From NCBI GenBank assembly GCA_016839385.1, contig JAEOUK010000670.1:1-6210 (forward strand): a DNA stretch of 6,210 nucleotides, in the 5' to 3' direction. This DNA comes from Promethearchaeota archaeon. GTDB lineage: Archaea; Asgardarchaeota; Lokiarchaeia; Sigynarchaeales; MK-D1. How positions within the stretch are numbered: position 1 is the stretch's first letter; each line of letters opens with the position of its first letter. The position numbers and the translations under genes were made by a program. The notes under the pieces are model-generated. The model ran no database searches. It worked only from the letters and a program-made list of their open reading frames with translations, and was not told the origin of the DNA. Positions 4,044 through 6,210 of this stretch are shown in pieces.

Positions 4044-5742
4044 GAACTCAAGCAGATATTCACTAGTATTTCTATTATTAATCTTCACAATTGGAGGTTC
4101 AACATTAACCATAGGACCTTTTTTACTACCAATTCCCAGAACATCACAAGCAATTTGGTCATCTCCGCAAGTTATCTCCTCAGGAAGTACTACTGAATCA
4201 TGGAGACCCACTGTAAATGTGGATATAGATAATAATGTGCATATTGTATGGGAACAAAGATCTGTTGTATCAGGACCAAGAGAAATTTACCATCGGATGT
4301 GGAATGAAACAACTCGCACTTGGAGTAGCACGATTAGAATAAGTCCAGATAACAACCAAGATTCTCGAGGCCCTCATTCAAGTATTGATGAACTCGGAAA
4401 TTTATTTGTTGTATGGTATGATAAAGAAAACTCTGATGGACAAGGAGATATTGATATAATGTTCCGGTTTTGGAATCGCACAGCGGACATGTGGAGTACG
4501 CCAGAAGTAGTTTCTACTGAAAGTAATCAAGATGGAAGCTGGCCTTCAGTAGCAGCCATGAGTGGAGTTGCTCATGTCACATGGCAAGATTTGGACAATA
4601 TGTTAAGCGATGGTTCTGATGTGGATATATTTTATAAAAACCGCAGTTTAACTGGAAATTGGTCATCTTTAGAATTAGTTTCATCAGTGAGTTTAGGAAG
4701 TTCTACCGTATCCAGATTTCCCTCAATCGCTGTAGATAACGCAAAAAATGTTCACATTACATGGGATGATGCATATAATTATGCATCTTCAGGATCTGAT
4801 CAAGATGTGTTTTATCGCATGAAAAGTTATACAACTAACAGTTGGAGCACAACTGTAGTTATATCTTCAGAAAGTACATCATATTCCGAAAGATCTAAGA
4901 TAAAAGTAGATCAATTGGGAAATCTTCATGTAGTATGGCATGATGGCTCGAACTACGGTGGTAGTGGGGCTGACACAGATATTTTTTACAAAAAATGGGA
5001 AAATTCAACTCAAACTTGGCTCTCTGTAGAGATAGCTACTCCAGAAAGCCCATGGAATGATTATGTTCCTTCGTTGGTTGTTGATTCTCAATTTTATGTG
5101 CATTTAGTATGGTTTAATGGTTCAACAGCGGGAAGTGATTTAAAAGATGTAATTTACAAAACTAGAACACCTTCAGGTACATGGCTAAATCCAGAACCAT
5201 TAAAAATAGGTACAGGTTCTTGGAGGCCAGAGATTTCAATAGGAAATGACAATCGCCTCCACGTCGTTTTTCAAGATGGTGATAGTAATCTTGATGGTTC
5301 AGATGATGACATATTATATATGTATGGAACTCCCCCAACAATCACAAATTTGACTATAATTGATAATCCTGACGATTTAAATTATCGTATTGGCAAAACT
5401 GGAAATAAAATTTCTTGGACATTAGCAGATCTCGACATCTCTTTTCCGAATTACATGATACAAAAAGATGGAATAGAAATCGGAAATGGAACATGGGAAC
5501 CATATATACCTATTAGTTTTAATGTCGATAATTTAGACATAGGAATTTACAACTATACTTTGAAAGCATCCGATGGTTTAGGCGAATTCGTTGAGGATTC
5601 AGTATTTGTTACGATTAGAGAACGAGGATTAGGAGCATCTGAAATCCAAACTTTTATTGAAATAGGTATTGGATTGGTAATTGCGGTCGGTATAATAAGC
5701 ATTACGATGACAGTTGTATTGATAAACAAGAGGAATGAATGA
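4042..5742 (+). CDS. Secreted seven-bladed propeller protein with Ig-like domain and C-terminal membrane anchor
   Basis: This 566-residue protein has a signal peptide (hydrophobic 8-31, likely cut after SQA at 35-37). Residues 39-429 form seven repeats of about 53-59 residues with the pattern P.i.VD..gNlHvvW.D.....DiDIFYk.......TWS....iS; the anchor Pro (Ser in the fifth) lies at 56, 111, 168, 227, 285, 343 and 396. The seventh stops at DDDILYMYG without the closing WS..xxIS strand, and IWSSPQVIS at 38-46 supplies it, predicting a closed propeller of sialidase/BNR-like shape. I see no sialidase arginine triad, so binding is more likely than hydrolysis. Residues 430-526 look like an Ig-like domain (NGTWEPYIPISFNV, GIYNYTLKASD). 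Residues 538-561 form a membrane helix with a short basic tail (NKRNE) and no PGF/PGY motif. There are nine extracellular N-glycosylation sequons. The stop codon overlaps the next gene (TGATG), indicating an operon with the cytochrome-like protein. The exact role is unknown. Confidence 0.88.
   Translation: MNSSRYSLVFLLLIFTIGGSTLTIGPFLLPIPRTSQAIWSSPQVISSGSTTESWRPTVNVDIDNNVHIVWEQRSVVSGPREIYHRMWNETTRTWSSTIRISPDNNQDSRGPHSSIDELGNLFVVWYDKENSDGQGDIDIMFRFWNRTADMWSTPEVVSTESNQDGSWPSVAAMSGVAHVTWQDLDNMLSDGSDVDIFYKNRSLTGNWSSLELVSSVSLGSSTVSRFPSIAVDNAKNVHITWDDAYNYASSGSDQDVFYRMKSYTTNSWSTTVVISSESTSYSERSKIKVDQLGNLHVVWHDGSNYGGSGADTDIFYKKWENSTQTWLSVEIATPESPWNDYVPSLVVDSQFYVHLVWFNGSTAGSDLKDVIYKTRTPSGTWLNPEPLKIGTGSWRPEISIGNDNRLHVVFQDGDSNLDGSDDDILYMYGTPPTITNLTIIDNPDDLNYRIGKTGNKISWTLADLDISFPNYMIQKDGIEIGNGTWEPYIPISFNVDNLDIGIYNYTLKASDGLGEFVEDSVFVTIRERGLGASEIQTFIEIGIGLVIAVGIISITMTVVLINKRNE
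5730..5733 (+). promoter_or_regulatory. Shine-Dalgarno GAGG inside the propeller gene for the downstream cytochrome
   Basis: GAGG within the last codons of the propeller gene lies eight bases before the ATG at 5742 and five before the ATG at 5739. The spacing favours 5742. It points to reinitiation or coupled translation. Confidence 0.45.
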
Positions 5743-6210
5743 TGGGAAAGATGAGTATAGTTACGCGTGTGAAACTTCATCGAGTAGTCTCTTGGTGGCT
5801 TGTAGTATTTGCAACATTTACAATTCTTACTGGATACGCAATTGCAAGAGATTGGGTCTCTGACATTGGAACATGGGAGAAACTACACCGAATAATGGAA
5901 TGGACATATATCTTTCTATTTTTGTTTCACATAATATACACGTTTTTTTTTGTGAAAATTAAAACTCTTAGATTATTAAAAAAACCTGGAAAACACTGGA
6001 TTCGGTTACTCCAGCAATTAACAAAATGGTTGTTATTAGTATTGTCTATATGGATCATATTAGTGGGTTTTAGTCATTATCAATGGATGCCATCTTGGTA
6101 TACTGGGTTTTTCAAGAAAGGATGGCATGTTTACTTATGGGATTATTTCCTTTCAGTTACAATTATCATTCATACTATGTGCGGAGCGTGGATTTTTTTT
6201 CAACGTAAAC
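5742..6210 (+). CDS. Four-helix, histidine-rich membrane protein, probable b-type cytochrome (3' end outside window)
   Basis: My translation gives 156 codons with no stop before the right edge. Hydrophobic segments lie at about 15-35, 49-71, 94-112 and 129-153. Histidines are placed as in helical-bundle b-type cytochromes: LHR at 12-14, KLHR at 47-50, H63 in helix 2 (13 residues between H49 and H63), H112 at the end of helix 3, H129 before helix 4 and H144 within it. H49/H63 and H129/H144 are natural haem-ligand candidates. The opening LHR..SWWL...TGYAI resembles cytochrome b subunits of dehydrogenases, hydrogenases and related quinone-reactive complexes; I cannot fix the subfamily. The ATG at 5742 overlaps the propeller stop by one base and follows GAGG by eight; an adjacent in-frame ATG at 5739 and another at 5751 are alternatives. 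A T9 run (5943-5951) and a T8 run (6193-6200) are sequencing-error or slippage risks. Coupling to the propeller suggests a membrane complex. Confidence 0.65.
   Translation, partial: MGKMSIVTRVKLHRVVSWWLVVFATFTILTGYAIARDWVSDIGTWEKLHRIMEWTYIFLFLFHIIYTFFFVKIKTLRLLKKPGKHWIRLLQQLTKWLLLVLSIWIILVGFSHYQWMPSWYTGFFKKGWHVYLWDYFLSVTIIIHTMCGAWIFFQRK

Noticed and set aside
5553..5780. Minus-strand 75-residue frame across the propeller-cytochrome junction
   Set aside because: It is opposite two supported genes, and its Ile/Thr/Pro-rich content mirrors the membrane-helix codons.
5943..5951. T9 run in the cytochrome gene as a terminator or frameshift
   Set aside because: It encodes Phe residues at the end of helix 2, the frame stays open on both sides, and there is no change of coding pattern across it.

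Overview
The window is A+T-rich, densely coding DNA that reads as archaeal, most likely from an Asgard (Promethearchaeota, Loki/Heimdall-like) genome. The grounds are secreted Trp/Gly-rich 'WGG...IWG...IYTSG...LIKWD..GN.IWN.TW' repeat proteins, dense N-glycosylation sequons, a C-terminal Ile-Pro-Gly-Tyr/transmembrane/basic anchor, short or absent Shine-Dalgarno sequences and TATA-like promoter elements. This assignment rests on recalled family patterns, not on a search. No rRNA, tRNA, CRISPR array, transposase or attachment site was seen, and no gene-free stretch exceeds about 165 bases.

Layout: (1) Positions 1-1947, minus strand: two tandem paralogous surface-protein genes in one apparent operon. 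The upstream one (349-1947) is complete; the downstream one (1-317) runs off the left edge. (2) 1948-2158: divergent promoter region. (3) 2159-3076, plus strand: a calcineurin-like metallophosphoesterase whose catalytic GNH(D/E) motif reads GNED. (4) 3061-3879, minus strand: a serine alpha/beta hydrolase, convergent with the phosphoesterase and overlapping it by 16 bp. (5) 3880-4041: a second divergent promoter region containing a 10-bp inverted repeat whose arms look like two outward-facing archaeal promoters. (6) 4042-5742, plus strand: a secreted, membrane-anchored protein with a predicted seven-bladed beta-propeller and an Ig-like domain. (7) 5742-6210+, plus strand: a multi-spanning, histidine-rich b-type cytochrome-like protein overlapping the stop codon of gene 6 (TGATG) and cut by the right edge.

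The window is mainly a cell-surface locus. Two sequence-unrelated protein families both resolve into seven repeats, and in both the last repeat lacks its final strand while an extra copy of that strand sits at the N-terminus. This is the expected signature of a closed ('velcro') seven-bladed propeller. The most promising unit is the pair propeller + membrane cytochrome b, whose translational coupling suggests a surface-exposed redox or sensing complex. The phosphoesterase and hydrolase between the two surface loci look like stand-alone enzymes with no obvious link to their neighbours.
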